This document shows, piece after piece, positions 17,113 to 25,904 of a DNA stretch of 35,017 bases (the first letter of the stretch is position 1; each line of letters starts with the position of its first letter). A program made the translations under genes and the position numbers. The stretch is from the NCBI GenBank assembly GCA_002282715.1, contig NCKC01000029.1, positions 1 to 35,017 on the forward strand, written 5' to 3'. The notes under the pieces were generated by a model that saw only the letters and a list, made by a program, of their open reading frames with translations, was not told the origin of the DNA and searched no databases. Source of the DNA: Halothiobacillus sp. 15-55-196 (GTDB lineage: Bacteria; Pseudomonadota; Gammaproteobacteria; Halothiobacillales; Halothiobacillaceae).

Positions 17113-18078
17113 ATGTCGGTTTTCACCACAGTACACGAACATCAACTCAATGAATTCCTGACGCAATTCGATTGCGGTCGGCTCGTTTCCTTCGCGGGGA
17201 TCGCAGCGGGTATCGAGAACACCAATTACTTCGTCACCACCGATCGGTATGCGCTGGTGCTGACGCTGTTCGAGCATCATCAACCGGAGGAACTGCACTA
17301 CTTCCTCGACCTGATGGCGTATCTGGCCGAACATGACATTCCGACCGCCCACCCGATGTGCAGCAAAAGTGGCTCCTATCTCGGCGAACTCAATGGCAAA
17401 CCGGCCGCACTCGTCCGCCGCCTGTCGGGCCGATCGCTGGAACACCCCAATACCGAAGAATGCCGCTCGATGGGCACCGCGCTCGGACGGATGCATCGTA
17501 CCAGCCCGGGTTTTGGCGGCTACCGCGCACCCGATCGGGCTTTACCGTGGTTGCAACAAACCGGTGCAATCCTGGCGACACATCTTGCCAAAGACATGGA
17601 AGGCGAAACCGTCGCCCTGCTTGAAGACGAGCTCGGCTTTCAACAAAACCACCCGCGCGACCATCTGCCGCAAGGTGCCATTCATGCCGACCTGTTCCGG
17701 GATAATGCCCTGTTCGAACACGGCCGTCTGACGGGCATCATCGACCTCTACTACGCCTGCAACGACGCCTTGGCCTACGATCTGGCCGTTACCGTCAACG
17801 ACTGGTGTCGCAACGAGCAGGACGGGATTGATGAAACGCGTGCGCGCGCAATGCTGGCCGGTTACCAGGATGAACGCCCGCTCAATGATGACGAACGCGC
17901 CGCCTGGCCCGGACTGCTCCGTGCCGCCGCCATGCGCTTCTGGCTTTCGCGACTCAAGGATCAATGTTTTCCTCGCGAAGGCGAAATGACTTATCAGAAA
18001 GATCCCGAAGTCTTCCGTCGCCTGCTGATCGCCCATCGGGCACAGGCAGACGCCACCCGCGCGTGGATCAATGGCTGA
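17113..18078 (+). CDS. thrB: Homoserine kinase, aminoglycoside phosphotransferase-like type
   Basis: This enzyme phosphorylates homoserine with ATP in threonine synthesis. The 321-residue protein belongs to the choline/aminoglycoside kinase fold, not the GHMP fold of E. coli ThrB, and matches the form common in other proteobacteria. Marks include AGIENTNYFVTT near the N-terminus, the catalytic loop GAIHADLFRDNALFE (about residues 192-206) and the metal-binding IIDLYYACNDALAYDLA. The C-terminal DATRAWING-like end is normal. No other threonine genes are nearby. The 3' end overlaps dusB by eight bases, so the two are probably translationally linked. The ATG at 17113 has only a weak ribosome site. 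Confidence 0.93.
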   Translation: MSVFTTVHEHQLNEFLTQFDCGRLVSFAGIAAGIENTNYFVTTDRYALVLTLFEHHQPEELHYFLDLMAYLAEHDIPTAHPMCSKSGSYLGELNGKPAALVRRLSGRSLEHPNTEECRSMGTALGRMHRTSPGFGGYRAPDRALPWLQQTGAILATHLAKDMEGETVALLEDELGFQQNHPRDHLPQGAIHADLFRDNALFEHGRLTGIIDLYYACNDALAYDLAVTVNDWCRNEQDGIDETRARAMLAGYQDERPLNDDERAAWPGLLRAAAMRFWLSRLKDQCFPREGEMTYQKDPEVFRRLLIAHRAQADATRAWING

Positions 18079-19081
18079 ATCGCTTCCGGTCGGTTCGCCT
18101 CCTCTGCCGCCCATCATTCTGCACGGGCGAACCGGGGAACCGGTCATCATCGACCCACCGCTGGCGCTCGCCCCCATGGCCGGTGTATCCGATCGCCCTT
18201 TTCGTCAGCTCTGCCGCGAATATGGCGCGGGGCTGGTCGTCACGGAAATGATGAGTACCAAACCGGAACTGCAATCCAGCATCAAAAGCCGCCTGCGACA
18301 AATCGAACGCAACGACATCGAACCCCGTGCAGTTCAGCTGCTGGGTAATGATCCGTTTGAGCTGGCCGAAGCCGCCCGATTTGCGGTCGCGCAAGGCGCG
18401 CAACTGATCGATCTCAACCTCGGCTGCCCCGCCAAAAAGGTGTGCAAGAAAGCGGCAGGATCTGCACTCATGGCCGAGCCGGATACCGTCGCCCGTCTGC
18501 TCGACGCGCTGGTGGCCGCGGTCGATTGCCCGGTCAGCATGAAAATGCGCACCGGCCCCGACCGCGACTGGCGTAATGCCGTTGCTATTGCAAAAATCGC
18601 CGAAAATGCCGGTATATCCATGCTGTCGATCCACGGGCGCACCCGCGCAGACCGCTACGAAGGTGAAGCGGAATACGACACCATTGCCGAGGTGGTTGCC
18701 GCCGTCGACCTGCCCGTGTTTGCCAATGGCGACATCACCACCCCGCAGAAAGCGCGGCAGGTAATCGCTCATACGGGCGCCGCGGGCATCATGGTCGGTC
18801 GAGGCGCATTCGGTCAGCCCTGGATTTTCTCAGCGCTGAAAGCAGAGCTCACCGGCCAGGCACACCCCGGCGCACCAGATCGTGCCGAACGCTTTGCTGT
18901 CGTCCAAAAACAATTTGAAAAAATCTATCAACATTACGGCGACTCATTAGGAATTCGCATCACCCGGAAGCATCTGGGCTGGTATGCTGCATCCCTTGAT
19001 TTGGGCGAAGAAGATCGAGCTGTATTCAACCGCTTCGAGCACCCGGAGCAGCAACGCCAATGGTTAGCGCGCCACGCTTAG
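18071..19081 (+). CDS. dusB: tRNA-dihydrouridine synthase B
   Basis: Dus enzymes reduce uridine to dihydrouridine in tRNA with an FMN cofactor. The 336-residue product has LALAPMAGVSDRPFRQL, the catalytic cysteine in LNLGCPAKKV (Cys119), SMKMRTG for tRNA and flavin contacts, IHGRTRADRYEG, and the FMN phosphate site FANGDI followed by GIMVGRGAFGQPW. The location just upstream of fis is the classic dusB-fis arrangement and supports B rather than A or C. The start overlaps thrB. About 20 N-terminal residues precede the usual beginning. The TAG stop at 19079-19081 coincides with the edge of a structured repeat that separates it from fis. Confidence 0.94.
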   Translation: MAESLPVGSPPLPPIILHGRTGEPVIIDPPLALAPMAGVSDRPFRQLCREYGAGLVVTEMMSTKPELQSSIKSRLRQIERNDIEPRAVQLLGNDPFELAEAARFAVAQGAQLIDLNLGCPAKKVCKKAAGSALMAEPDTVARLLDALVAAVDCPVSMKMRTGPDRDWRNAVAIAKIAENAGISMLSIHGRTRADRYEGEAEYDTIAEVVAAVDLPVFANGDITTPQKARQVIAHTGAAGIMVGRGAFGQPWIFSALKAELTGQAHPGAPDRAERFAVVQKQFEKIYQHYGDSLGIRITRKHLGWYAASLDLGEEDRAVFNRFEHPEQQRQWLARHA

Positions 19082-19257
19082 AAATCTCTGCACGAATCCA
19101 TCCGTGGCATCGTGGGCTAGCGCCAGGTTCGCGTTCAGATACGCTCAGGCCGGTACACGCCCGGCCCGAGCTCCGCATTTCAATGACTTACGTCATTGAG
19201 CGGCAGGGCATCCATGCCCTGCACGGGAAGGTCTGCATTTGTGCAGACCTTCCCTAA
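19078..19257 (-). repeat. MITE-like structured element, copy 2, between dusB and fis
   Basis: Read on the minus strand, this is the same element as copy 1. It has a perfect hairpin GGAAGGTCTGCA/TGCAGACCTTCC (19226-19253), the ATGGA-loop hairpin (19204-19221), stem CAATGA with loop CGTAAG (19181-19198) and a GGCCGG-stem hairpin with the loop GCGTGTA (19144-19170). The end GAAATCTCTGCACGAATCC is identical to copy 1. Extra sequence (about 19105-19140) replaces the left arm of the fifth hairpin. The flanks are TTAG (19078-19081, containing the dusB stop) and CTAA (19254-19257). Both fit YTAR but differ from each other, so the target duplication is decayed. Confidence 0.85.
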
Positions 19258-19294
19258 CAGATAACCTCACTTACCCGGCTGAACGAATCCGCTT

Positions 19295-19618
19295 ATGAAT
19301 GCAAAACCACCCACGGAAGAAATCCCACTGGCCAACGGCCACTGGCAGTGTTTGAATACGGATGAGGCACATGGTGACAACCCCGTTCAGCAAGCCGTGC
19401 GTGCCGCGCTGGATGCCTTATGGGAAACGTTGGAAGGCGATCAGCCAAACAATCTCTATGACCTCGTCATCGCGCAGATTGAACGGCCCTTGCTGGAAAC
19501 GGCGATGATGCGCTGCGATCAGAATCAGTCCCGCGCGGCCCAATGCCTCGGCATCAATCGCAGCACCCTGCGCAAGAAACTCAAACAGCATCGATTACTG
19601 CCTAACGAAGGAATCTGA
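19295..19618 (+). CDS. fis: DNA-binding protein Fis
   Basis: Fis is a small nucleoid protein that bends DNA and activates rRNA promoters and site-specific recombination. The 107-residue product carries the C-terminal helix-turn-helix region with ETAMMRCDQNQSRAAQCLG followed by INRSTLRKKLKQH, close to the canonical Fis end. The N-terminal part is more variable and slightly longer than the 98 residues of E. coli Fis. The gene follows dusB as expected, but 213 bases separate them because of the structured element, so it may need its own promoter; none is obvious in the 40 bases left. A GC-rich inverted-repeat block lies downstream. Confidence 0.93.
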   Translation: MNAKPPTEEIPLANGHWQCLNTDEAHGDNPVQQAVRAALDALWETLEGDQPNNLYDLVIAQIERPLLETAMMRCDQNQSRAAQCLGINRSTLRKKLKQHRLLPNEGI

Positions 19619-19662
19619 GACGAGAGCGATTTGACCCGACCCCTTTGCAAAAAGATAGGTCT

Positions 19663-19753
19663 CCCCCTTTGCAAAAGGGGGAACAAGGGGGATTTGCTGG
19701 CCTCGATTTACTGTGGTAAATCCCCCCTGCCCCCCTTTTTCAAAAAGGGGGGG
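19663..19753. repeat. G/C-run inverted repeats, probable bidirectional terminator between fis and tcdA
   Basis: Three inverted repeats made of C-runs and T-runs follow each other: CCCCCTTT with AAAGGGGG (19663-19681), GGGGGATTT with AAATCCCCC (19687-19726), and CCCCCCTTTTT with AAAAAGGGGGG (19730-19753). More G-runs with AAA follow to about 19790. Sequences of this kind (AAATCCCCCC near CCCTTTTTCAAA) occur between genes in many unrelated bacteria. The position between the convergent ends of fis and tcdA and the T-rich arms on both strands suggest transcription termination in both directions; that is inferred. Confidence 0.6.
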
Positions 19754-19832
19754 AAAGGATGTGGCTTTTTCAAAGGGGGGAGGAAGTAGCTTTGAAAAAG
19801 AGATGGACAAGAGGGATTTCATAGCGACACGC

Positions 19833-20570
19833 TCAGCTGCAATTCCCCTGCGCCAATAACCGCCGGATAATCTCTCCGGCCACAATGTGACCGAAAATAT
19901 TCGGCATGTAGCTGATCGTGCCATTGACGGCTCTTGGACGAATACCGGTGTTTGTGGGCATATGCGGCGCTGGTTTGCTTGGCAGTTCGGTGGAGTACAC
20001 GACCGGGATATTCATTGTGCAATCGAGTCGACGAAGGCGCGTGCGCAGTACACGGGCAAGGCCACAACCCTGCACTTCGGCCAGTGTGCCTACCCGCACG
20101 GCGCGCGGGTCGATGCGATTCCCCGCACCCAGCGCCGTCATGGTCATAATGCCCCGTGCCCGGGCTTCGGCCAACAATACCGCTTTCACGCCAATCGAAT
20201 CGATACAGTCGGCAATCGCGTCCATGGGGTGCTGTTCCAGCAATTCGACCACGCCGGATTCTTGCAGGAAATAAGGCAAAGGCACGGTGGTGATGTCGTT
20301 ACGGATCGATGCGAAGCGCGCTACGGCGACCTTGGCCTTGCTTTCCCCGATCACCGCTTCGGTGGAGAGCATTTGCCGGTTGAGGTTCGAACGGCCAAAT
20401 GTGTCGTGATCCAGAAGGTACACCGTGCCCACACCGGCCCGCACCAGCGATTCGGCGCACGCGCCACCCACCCCACCCAACCCGGCGACCAGAACACGTG
20501 CCCGACGCAGCGCTTCCAAACCGTTTTCGCCAATCAGCAATTCCGTGCGCTCTTCCAATCGTTCAGACAT
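19833..20570 (-). CDS. tcdA: tRNA threonylcarbamoyladenosine dehydratase (TcdA/CsdL)
   Basis: TcdA uses ATP to cyclise t6A at position 37 of tRNA to ct6A. The protein is a single E1-like/ThiF domain: ERTELLIGENGLEALRRARV leads into the nucleotide-binding loop GLGGVGGACAESL (about residues 30-42), then DHDTFGRSNLNRQ and IADCIDSIGVKAVL. NRIDPRAVRVG and the C-terminal GTISYMPNIFGH are typical of this subgroup rather than of MoeB or ThiF. The frame is open to 20663, but homology begins at MSERL (20570); ATG 20579 is an alternative with three more residues. The product is 245 residues, near the usual 260. It is convergent with fis and divergent from the large GGDEF-EAL gene. Confidence 0.9.
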   Translation of the reverse strand: MSERLEERTELLIGENGLEALRRARVLVAGLGGVGGACAESLVRAGVGTVYLLDHDTFGRSNLNRQMLSTEAVIGESKAKVAVARFASIRNDITTVPLPYFLQESGVVELLEQHPMDAIADCIDSIGVKAVLLAEARARGIMTMTALGAGNRIDPRAVRVGTLAEVQGCGLARVLRTRLRRLDCTMNIPVVYSTELPSKPAPHMPTNTGIRPRAVNGTISYMPNIFGHIVAGEIIRRLLAQGNCS

Positions 20571-20734
20571 CACTATCATTCCAGTGAAAAGAACCTCATT
20601 ATGCGTAAAATTCGCCCATTTCGCCGTGCGGCAACTAGAATCATCTGCATGGCTTTTATTCATGGTGTTGATTAAGCTTCACCCATGAATATTTTTTACC
20701 CAATACAGGCTCAATAACGGATTTTCACAGCGCG

Positions 20735-23700
20735 ATGACAGCCCACCCAACCAACAATCATGACGGGCCACAACGCGATGACTCAACGGCCGTGCAGCCT
20801 CTGGTTGAGCAGATGGAACGCCAGCAAGCCTTATTGCAGTCCTTACTCGGGCAGATCGACATCCTCATCTCTGCGGCCGACGAGCACGAGCTGCTGGATG
20901 TCGTTTGTACGCAATTATTAGCTTCCGGTTTGTTTGTCGGGGCATGGATTGGTCAAGTAGCATCACCCAGGTCGAATGAATTCACGGTGATCACGGCCGG
21001 CAGCAACGGGCGAGCAATTCTGGATGGGCTGTCCCAAGAGCAAACATTGGTTTTGAGTGATTTTCTTGCCCGTGCTCAATTCAAAGATCAAGTATTCGTT
21101 GAGGAATCCGATCTGACCGCGCTCACCGAGCCGTGGCGACCGTTCGCGCCAGACAATGCCCATCTCAGCATTTTTTTCATTCCTATTTTCCGCAACGAGT
21201 TGCCCTGGGCCGTGCTGGTGGTGGTACACACTCATGATAAGACATTAGACCGCCTCGTCAGTGACACCCTGACCCGCCTGGGTGAATTGATCGATACCGC
21301 CCTGGGTCAACTGGATTTACGCAAACAGCTGAGTGAAGAATACGAACGCACCGCGTATCTGGCCTATCACGACGCGCTGACTTCGCTGGCGAACCGACGT
21401 TTTCTCGATGAAGAGCTTCCCAAGGCGATGGCACGCGCCCAGCGACACGAGCAATCGCTTGCGATCGTTATGCTCGATATTGATGACTTCAAACCGATTA
21501 ATGATCAGTACGGTCATGCCGTTGGCGATGAACTGCTGGTCAACCTCGCCAACCGGTTGAGTAAAACCCTGCGTTCATCTGATCTGGCCGTTCGACAGGG
21601 CGGCGATGAATTTATTCTGCTCATCGAGGGGATTAAATCGAAAAATGAACTGATTCAGGGGCTCAATCGCATTCAAACAAGCCTGAATAAACCCTACGAG
21701 CTACCCGAAGGCAAAACGCGCGTTCGCTTCAGCATGGGGGTTACTGTGTTCCCCGAGGATGATGTTGCACCCGATATCTTGATCCGTCACGCCGATGCCG
21801 CCCTGTATGCCAGCAAAGATCAAAAATACAAACGCCAATTCCCATGGCAGTTCTGGCATGAATTGGGGAGCGGGGATGCAAACACGCCTGTTGACTCATT
21901 TGATCGCATACCGGCCTATGGCCCGGAAGCGGCCGCATTGATCAAAAAAATCTCGGCAGAGGTAAAACAGTTTACCAAAGGATTTGTGGATCGGTTTTAC
22001 CGGGAGCTGGCTGCTGTCGACCGTGACTCGGCAAAAATCATCTCCTGGCTCAGTGCAGAAGAATATGAACATTTGCGTTCAAGGCAAACCGAACATCTTG
22101 AGTTTTTGCTCTCGGCCGATCTCACTGAAGAGGCACACTGCGCCAAGGCACGGGCGGTCGGCGATATCCACGCGTTCATTGGTGTTTCGGCAAGCAGTCT
22201 GGTGCGTGCCATCACGGTGTACATGCACCAATTCGATGACGCTTCGCTGAAATTCCAGTTGGGTCGCAAGGATTTTAACAACCTGGAATCCATCATCACC
22301 TCCCGACTGAGCACCGAGCTCTCGGAAGAACTTGAATCCGAAGAGCAAATAAGCGCGCAATTTCAAGAGGGCCTCAACGCAATCGATGCGTTAAGCAGAA
22401 CCAACACAACCTGGCAAAACTTTAACGATCAATTACTCGAGATTCTTTGCGGCCTCCCCGCGATAAAGGCGGCCTGGATTGGCGCCCCGGATGACCTTGG
22501 CCAATTCATCATTAATTTTGCGCATTACGGGGAAGAGATCGACAAAGTACTTCAAGCGTATCCCGGTCGAATCGAACTGCCGAGCGTCCTCACGCAGGCA
22601 ACCGGTTCGCAGGGCTCAACAGGCTTAGCATTTCGAACAAGCCAGGTGCAACGCATCAACAACTTCTCAACCAGCCTTAACGCCGAAAAATGGCGTAAAT
22701 TAGCGCAACATACAGGTATTCGCAGTTCGGTGAGCATCCCTATTCTGGATGCGCAACGCAATTCGATCGCTGTGCTCACGCTCTACGGCGCCTATCCGGG
22801 CATGTTCGAGGCGCCGCATCGCGCCTCCTTCAGCCATCAACTGGGCTTTATCGTCAGCCAGACGTGGACTCAATTTGATCAAGACTCCGGCGCCACGATT
22901 TCGATTCATGAACTCAATCGATGGCGGGAAGCCTTGTATGGTGACGGTTTACACTTCGTCTACCAGCCAATCATCGACTTGCGCACCGGCAAACTCAATA
23001 AAGTTGAATCACTCGCTCGACTGGATTTACCCGATGGCAGAACCATCATGCCCGGCCAATTTATCCCAAGGCTCAATGAACGCCAGATTATTTACATATT
23101 CAAAAAAGGCCTGGATTCCAGTTTGCGCCAATTAAGCGCGTGGCAGGAAAGTCAACAAATGAAGAGTTTGGGCTTATCACTTAATCTGCCGTTGGAAGCG
23201 TTATTAAATGCACACTGTGTCGAGTGGGTGCGCGATGCGTTGACCCGCTTCAATATATCGGCAAGAAACCTCTGGCTTGAAGTACTGGAACACGCCGAGA
23301 CCAAAGATCACGCCCACATGATTGCGCAAATGCAAAAGTTGAGTGCACTTGGCGTGCATCTGGCGATGGATGATCTGGGCTCCGGTTACAGCAGCCTCAT
23401 CCGCCTCAACAAGATGCCGTTTGATACCGTTAAAATCGATCAGACGCTTTTACGCTCGGCGTATGACGACCCGCCACGAATCATCAAGTTCATCAGCGCA
23501 TTGATTCGTATGACGCAAATCATTGATTTAGATGTCGTCGTCGAGGGGCTCGAGCACCCGGATCTGATCGAGACCGCTCGGATACTGGGTGCCGATATGG
23601 GACAGGGTTATGGCATTGGTTTTCCCATGACACCCACACAGCTCGAAAACTGGCTTAAAAATCATGAAGTCAATCAACCCAAAGACTACCCAACAACACC

Positions 23701-23998
23701 CATGGGTGCCTTGGCGACACATTTGTTATACATCGAAAATTCAGCTCATGAATGCGCTCCCGTTCTGAAAGGAAAAGATCCGACTGTTTGCCCGGTTCAT
23801 CGGTTCATCGAAGAACACGGCTTGATTGACGGCAAAATTGATCATGCGCATCGAGCGATTCATAAAACCAATCAAAAAGATCCGAGACTTTACGTTAAGC
23901 GCGTACGCAAATTCCAAGCTTTACTGAGCCCGTTAATCATCGAGCCAGCACCGAAAATCGATACGGGAAAATCCCACGGGAAAGACATCCACCGATGA
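20735..23998 (+). CDS. GAF-GGDEF-globin-GAF-EAL c-di-GMP turnover protein with heme-globin sensor
   Basis: The 1087-residue protein has no membrane segment. A GAF-like region (about 40-195) is followed by a GGDEF domain (about 205-370) with intact GGDEF at 289-293, metal aspartates Asp248 and Asp250, and a product-inhibition site RSSD at 280-283. Residues about 395-535 resemble a globin-coupled sensor: LSAEEYEHLRSRQTEHLEF, then AVGDIHAFIGVS, where His479 fits the proximal heme ligand. A second GAF (about 545-715) and an EAL domain (about 725-975) follow. EAL reads ESL, but Glu758, Asn817, Glu849, Asp879, Asp880, Lys900, Glu937 and Gln957 are kept. The last 110 residues are Cys/His-rich. It may both make and break c-di-GMP in response to oxygen or nitric oxide. 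The stop overlaps cca as ATGA. Confidence 0.88.
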   Translation: MTAHPTNNHDGPQRDDSTAVQPLVEQMERQQALLQSLLGQIDILISAADEHELLDVVCTQLLASGLFVGAWIGQVASPRSNEFTVITAGSNGRAILDGLSQEQTLVLSDFLARAQFKDQVFVEESDLTALTEPWRPFAPDNAHLSIFFIPIFRNELPWAVLVVVHTHDKTLDRLVSDTLTRLGELIDTALGQLDLRKQLSEEYERTAYLAYHDALTSLANRRFLDEELPKAMARAQRHEQSLAIVMLDIDDFKPINDQYGHAVGDELLVNLANRLSKTLRSSDLAVRQGGDEFILLIEGIKSKNELIQGLNRIQTSLNKPYELPEGKTRVRFSMGVTVFPEDDVAPDILIRHADAALYASKDQKYKRQFPWQFWHELGSGDANTPVDSFDRIPAYGPEAAALIKKISAEVKQFTKGFVDRFYRELAAVDRDSAKIISWLSAEEYEHLRSRQTEHLEFLLSADLTEEAHCAKARAVGDIHAFIGVSASSLVRAITVYMHQFDDASLKFQLGRKDFNNLESIITSRLSTELSEELESEEQISAQFQEGLNAIDALSRTNTTWQNFNDQLLEILCGLPAIKAAWIGAPDDLGQFIINFAHYGEEIDKVLQAYPGRIELPSVLTQATGSQGSTGLAFRTSQVQRINNFSTSLNAEKWRKLAQHTGIRSSVSIPILDAQRNSIAVLTLYGAYPGMFEAPHRASFSHQLGFIVSQTWTQFDQDSGATISIHELNRWREALYGDGLHFVYQPIIDLRTGKLNKVESLARLDLPDGRTIMPGQFIPRLNERQIIYIFKKGLDSSLRQLSAWQESQQMKSLGLSLNLPLEALLNAHCVEWVRDALTRFNISARNLWLEVLEHAETKDHAHMIAQMQKLSALGVHLAMDDLGSGYSSLIRLNKMPFDTVKIDQTLLRSAYDDPPRIIKFISALIRMTQIIDLDVVVEGLEHPDLIETARILGADMGQGYGIGFPMTPTQLENWLKNHEVNQPKDYPTTPMGALATHLLYIENSAHECAPVLKGKDPTVCPVHRFIEEHGLIDGKIDHAHRAIHKTNQKDPRLYVKRVRKFQALLSPLIIEPAPKIDTGKSHGKDIHR

Positions 23999-25230
23999 GT
24001 ATGAATCGATCAATCAACTGCCTGATCGTCGGTGGCGCGGTGCGCGATCGGCTGCTGGGTCGCCCAGTCCATGATCGGGATTGGGTGGTCTTAGGCAGCA
24101 CACCCGAAGCAATGCAGGCGCAAGGATTTTTGCCGGTAGGTCACGATTTCCCGGTTTTTTTACATCCAGAAACCCGTGAGGAATACGCACTCGCGCGCAC
24201 CGAGCGCAAATCCGGGCGTGGTCATCAAGGATTCACCTTTAATGCCGATCCAAAGGTCACACTTGAAGACGACCTACAACGGCGCGATTTAACCATCAAT
24301 GCCATGGCGCAAACTGCCGATGGCACACTGATCGATCCGTTCGATTTCAAACGTGATCTCGATGCCCGCATCCTGCGCCACATCGGCCCCGCCTTTGCCG
24401 AAGACCCCTTGCGCGTGTTGCGCGTCGCCCGCTTTGCCGCTCAACTGGCGCCCTTCGATTTTACACTGGCGCCCCAAACCCGTGACCTGATGCAGGCAAT
24501 GACCGCCGAGGGCGAGCTCAACGACCTGACCGCCGAACGGGTTTGGCAGGAAACCCAAAAGGCACTGGCCAGCCCCGCGCCCGCCCGCTACTTCGATATT
24601 CTGCGCGAGGTCGGCGCGCTGGCCGTGCTATTCCCGGAAGTCGACGCCCTGTTCGGTGTGCCGCAACCGGAGAAATACCACCCCGAAATCGACAGTGGCA
24701 TCCACACCCTGCTGGCACTGACCGCCGCCGCCAGACTAACCGAAGACGTCGGCATCCGCTTCGCCGTGCTCTGTCATGATCTGGGCAAGGCGTTGACGCC
24801 ACCGGAGGAATGGCCGCGGCACATCGGCCATGAAGCCCGCGGCGTGGCCCCTGCCACCGCACTCTGCGAACGGTTGCGCGTGCCCAAGGCCATCAAGGAA
24901 TTGGCGATTCTGGTTACGGCACAGCACGGGCGCATTCATCATGCGCTGGAAATGAAACCCGCCACCTTGGTGGATTTAATTGAATCCCTCGATGGATTGA
25001 GACGACCGGAACGAATGAAAGCGGTGCTGCTGGCCTGCCAGGCCGACGCGCGTGGGCGTTTGGGCTCGGAAAACTGCGCTTACCCGCAAGCCGACCGTAT
25101 CCGTGCAGCCGCCGAGGTGATCCGATCGGTCTCGCCACAAGCGTTTGTCGCTCAAGGATTGAAAGGGCTTGCCATCAAAAACGCCCTGCATCAGGCACGG
25201 GTGCGGCTCTTGGCCGAGCAACTGCCGTGA
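23995..25230 (+). CDS. cca: CCA-adding tRNA nucleotidyltransferase with HD domain
   Basis: Cca builds or repairs the CCA end of tRNA without a template. The 411-residue protein matches the long E. coli type. The polymerase head has IVGGAVRD, the metal pair Asp27 and Asp29 in HDRDWVVLG, and ARTERKSGRGHQGF. RRDLTINAMA and EDPLRVLRVARFAA, the base-recognition region, follow. The HD domain, which gives 2',3'-cyclic phosphodiesterase and phosphatase activity, shows IRFAVLCHDLGKALTPPEEW. The start overlaps the stop of the large c-di-GMP gene (ATGA); a second ATG two codons later is also possible. The downstream gene is convergent, with a solo repeat end in the gap. Confidence 0.96.
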   Translation: MSMNRSINCLIVGGAVRDRLLGRPVHDRDWVVLGSTPEAMQAQGFLPVGHDFPVFLHPETREEYALARTERKSGRGHQGFTFNADPKVTLEDDLQRRDLTINAMAQTADGTLIDPFDFKRDLDARILRHIGPAFAEDPLRVLRVARFAAQLAPFDFTLAPQTRDLMQAMTAEGELNDLTAERVWQETQKALASPAPARYFDILREVGALAVLFPEVDALFGVPQPEKYHPEIDSGIHTLLALTAAARLTEDVGIRFAVLCHDLGKALTPPEEWPRHIGHEARGVAPATALCERLRVPKAIKELAILVTAQHGRIHHALEMKPATLVDLIESLDGLRRPERMKAVLLACQADARGRLGSENCAYPQADRIRAAAEVIRSVSPQAFVAQGLKGLAIKNALHQARVRLLAEQLP

Positions 25231-25246
25231 TCATTAATAACTGATT

Positions 25247-25267
25247 AAAGATCCTCTGATTGAATCC
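25247..25267 (+). repeat. Solo end of a MITE-like element
   Basis: CCTCTGATTGAATCC at 25253-25267 is identical to 15 bases of the terminal repeat of the element at 12855-13059. It is preceded by TTAA-like sequence, but no matching opposite end is found before the next gene. It looks like a remnant or a single-ended copy in the 68-base gap between the convergent cca and histidine phosphatase genes. Confidence 0.5.
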
Positions 25268-25298
25268 ATTACGAGAAATGATGAAGTAAGCGCCTTGT

Positions 25299-25904
25299 TC
25301 AATCGTTCAGCAGTTCCACCAATGAGGGCTGCTCGCCACGCCACCGCAAGCGCAGAAAGCAGGCGTAGTCCGTATCGACGAAATGCGTGGCAGCGGAGGG
25401 CGCGTTGAGTGCCCAAACAGCCGCCGCTCGAATCACCACCGCATGAGCCACAATCAGCGTTTTTCCATCAGCTTGCTGCGACTTGGCATGGCGAGCAAGT
25501 GCGCCGGTGACTCTTGAGAAGAAGGCATCCATGGCCTCCCCACCGGTGGGCATGCCCCGATCCGGGTCGGCTTTGTATGCCCGATAATCAGCCGCAAACC
25601 GTTCTTTGACTTCCCGGTGGCCGAGCCCCTCCCAACAACCAAAACCACGCTCGCGCAGATTGGCGTCAATCTGAAGCGGCAAACCGCGCTCGTTAGCCAG
25701 CGCTTCGGCAAATGCCCGACAGCGAATCAATGGGGAGGAGACGATCTGCGTCCAGTTGGCTTTGCCCGCGGCCTGCAGTGCAGCCACGCGGTCGCGCAAC
25801 TGCGCCCAACCAAACTCACTCAGAGGATCATCAATCTGATCGCCACGATAGCGTTTGCCGCCCGCAGGTTCGCCATGACGTAGCAGATCGATTTGTCCCG
25901 GCAT
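25299..25904 (-). CDS. Histidine phosphatase family protein (alpha-ribazole phosphatase/phosphoglycerate mutase-like)
   Basis: The product is 201 residues of the histidine phosphatase superfamily. IDLLRHGEP at the N-terminus holds the phosphorylated histidine, DDPLSEFGWAQ and SSPLIRCRAFAEAL are the next conserved parts, and LIVAHAVVIRA supplies the second histidine. RERGFGCWEG resembles CobC-type alpha-ribazole phosphatases, but no cobalamin genes are near, so the substrate is open. The frame is open to 26036, but homology starts at MPGQID, whose ATG at 25904 overlaps the ampE stop (TGATG). It is therefore the last gene of the ampD-ampE operon, which raises the possibility of a cell-wall or nucleotide-sugar substrate; this is inference only. 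Confidence 0.85.
   Translation of the reverse strand: MPGQIDLLRHGEPAGGKRYRGDQIDDPLSEFGWAQLRDRVAALQAAGKANWTQIVSSPLIRCRAFAEALANERGLPLQIDANLRERGFGCWEGLGHREVKERFAADYRAYKADPDRGMPTGGEAMDAFFSRVTGALARHAKSQQADGKTLIVAHAVVIRAAAVWALNAPSAATHFVDTDYACFLRLRWRGEQPSLVELLND

Noticed and set aside
23690..23998. CZB zinc-binding domain at the end of the large c-di-GMP protein
   Set aside because: The spacing of His and Cys residues does not match the CZB signature, so only a Cys/His-rich tail is reported.
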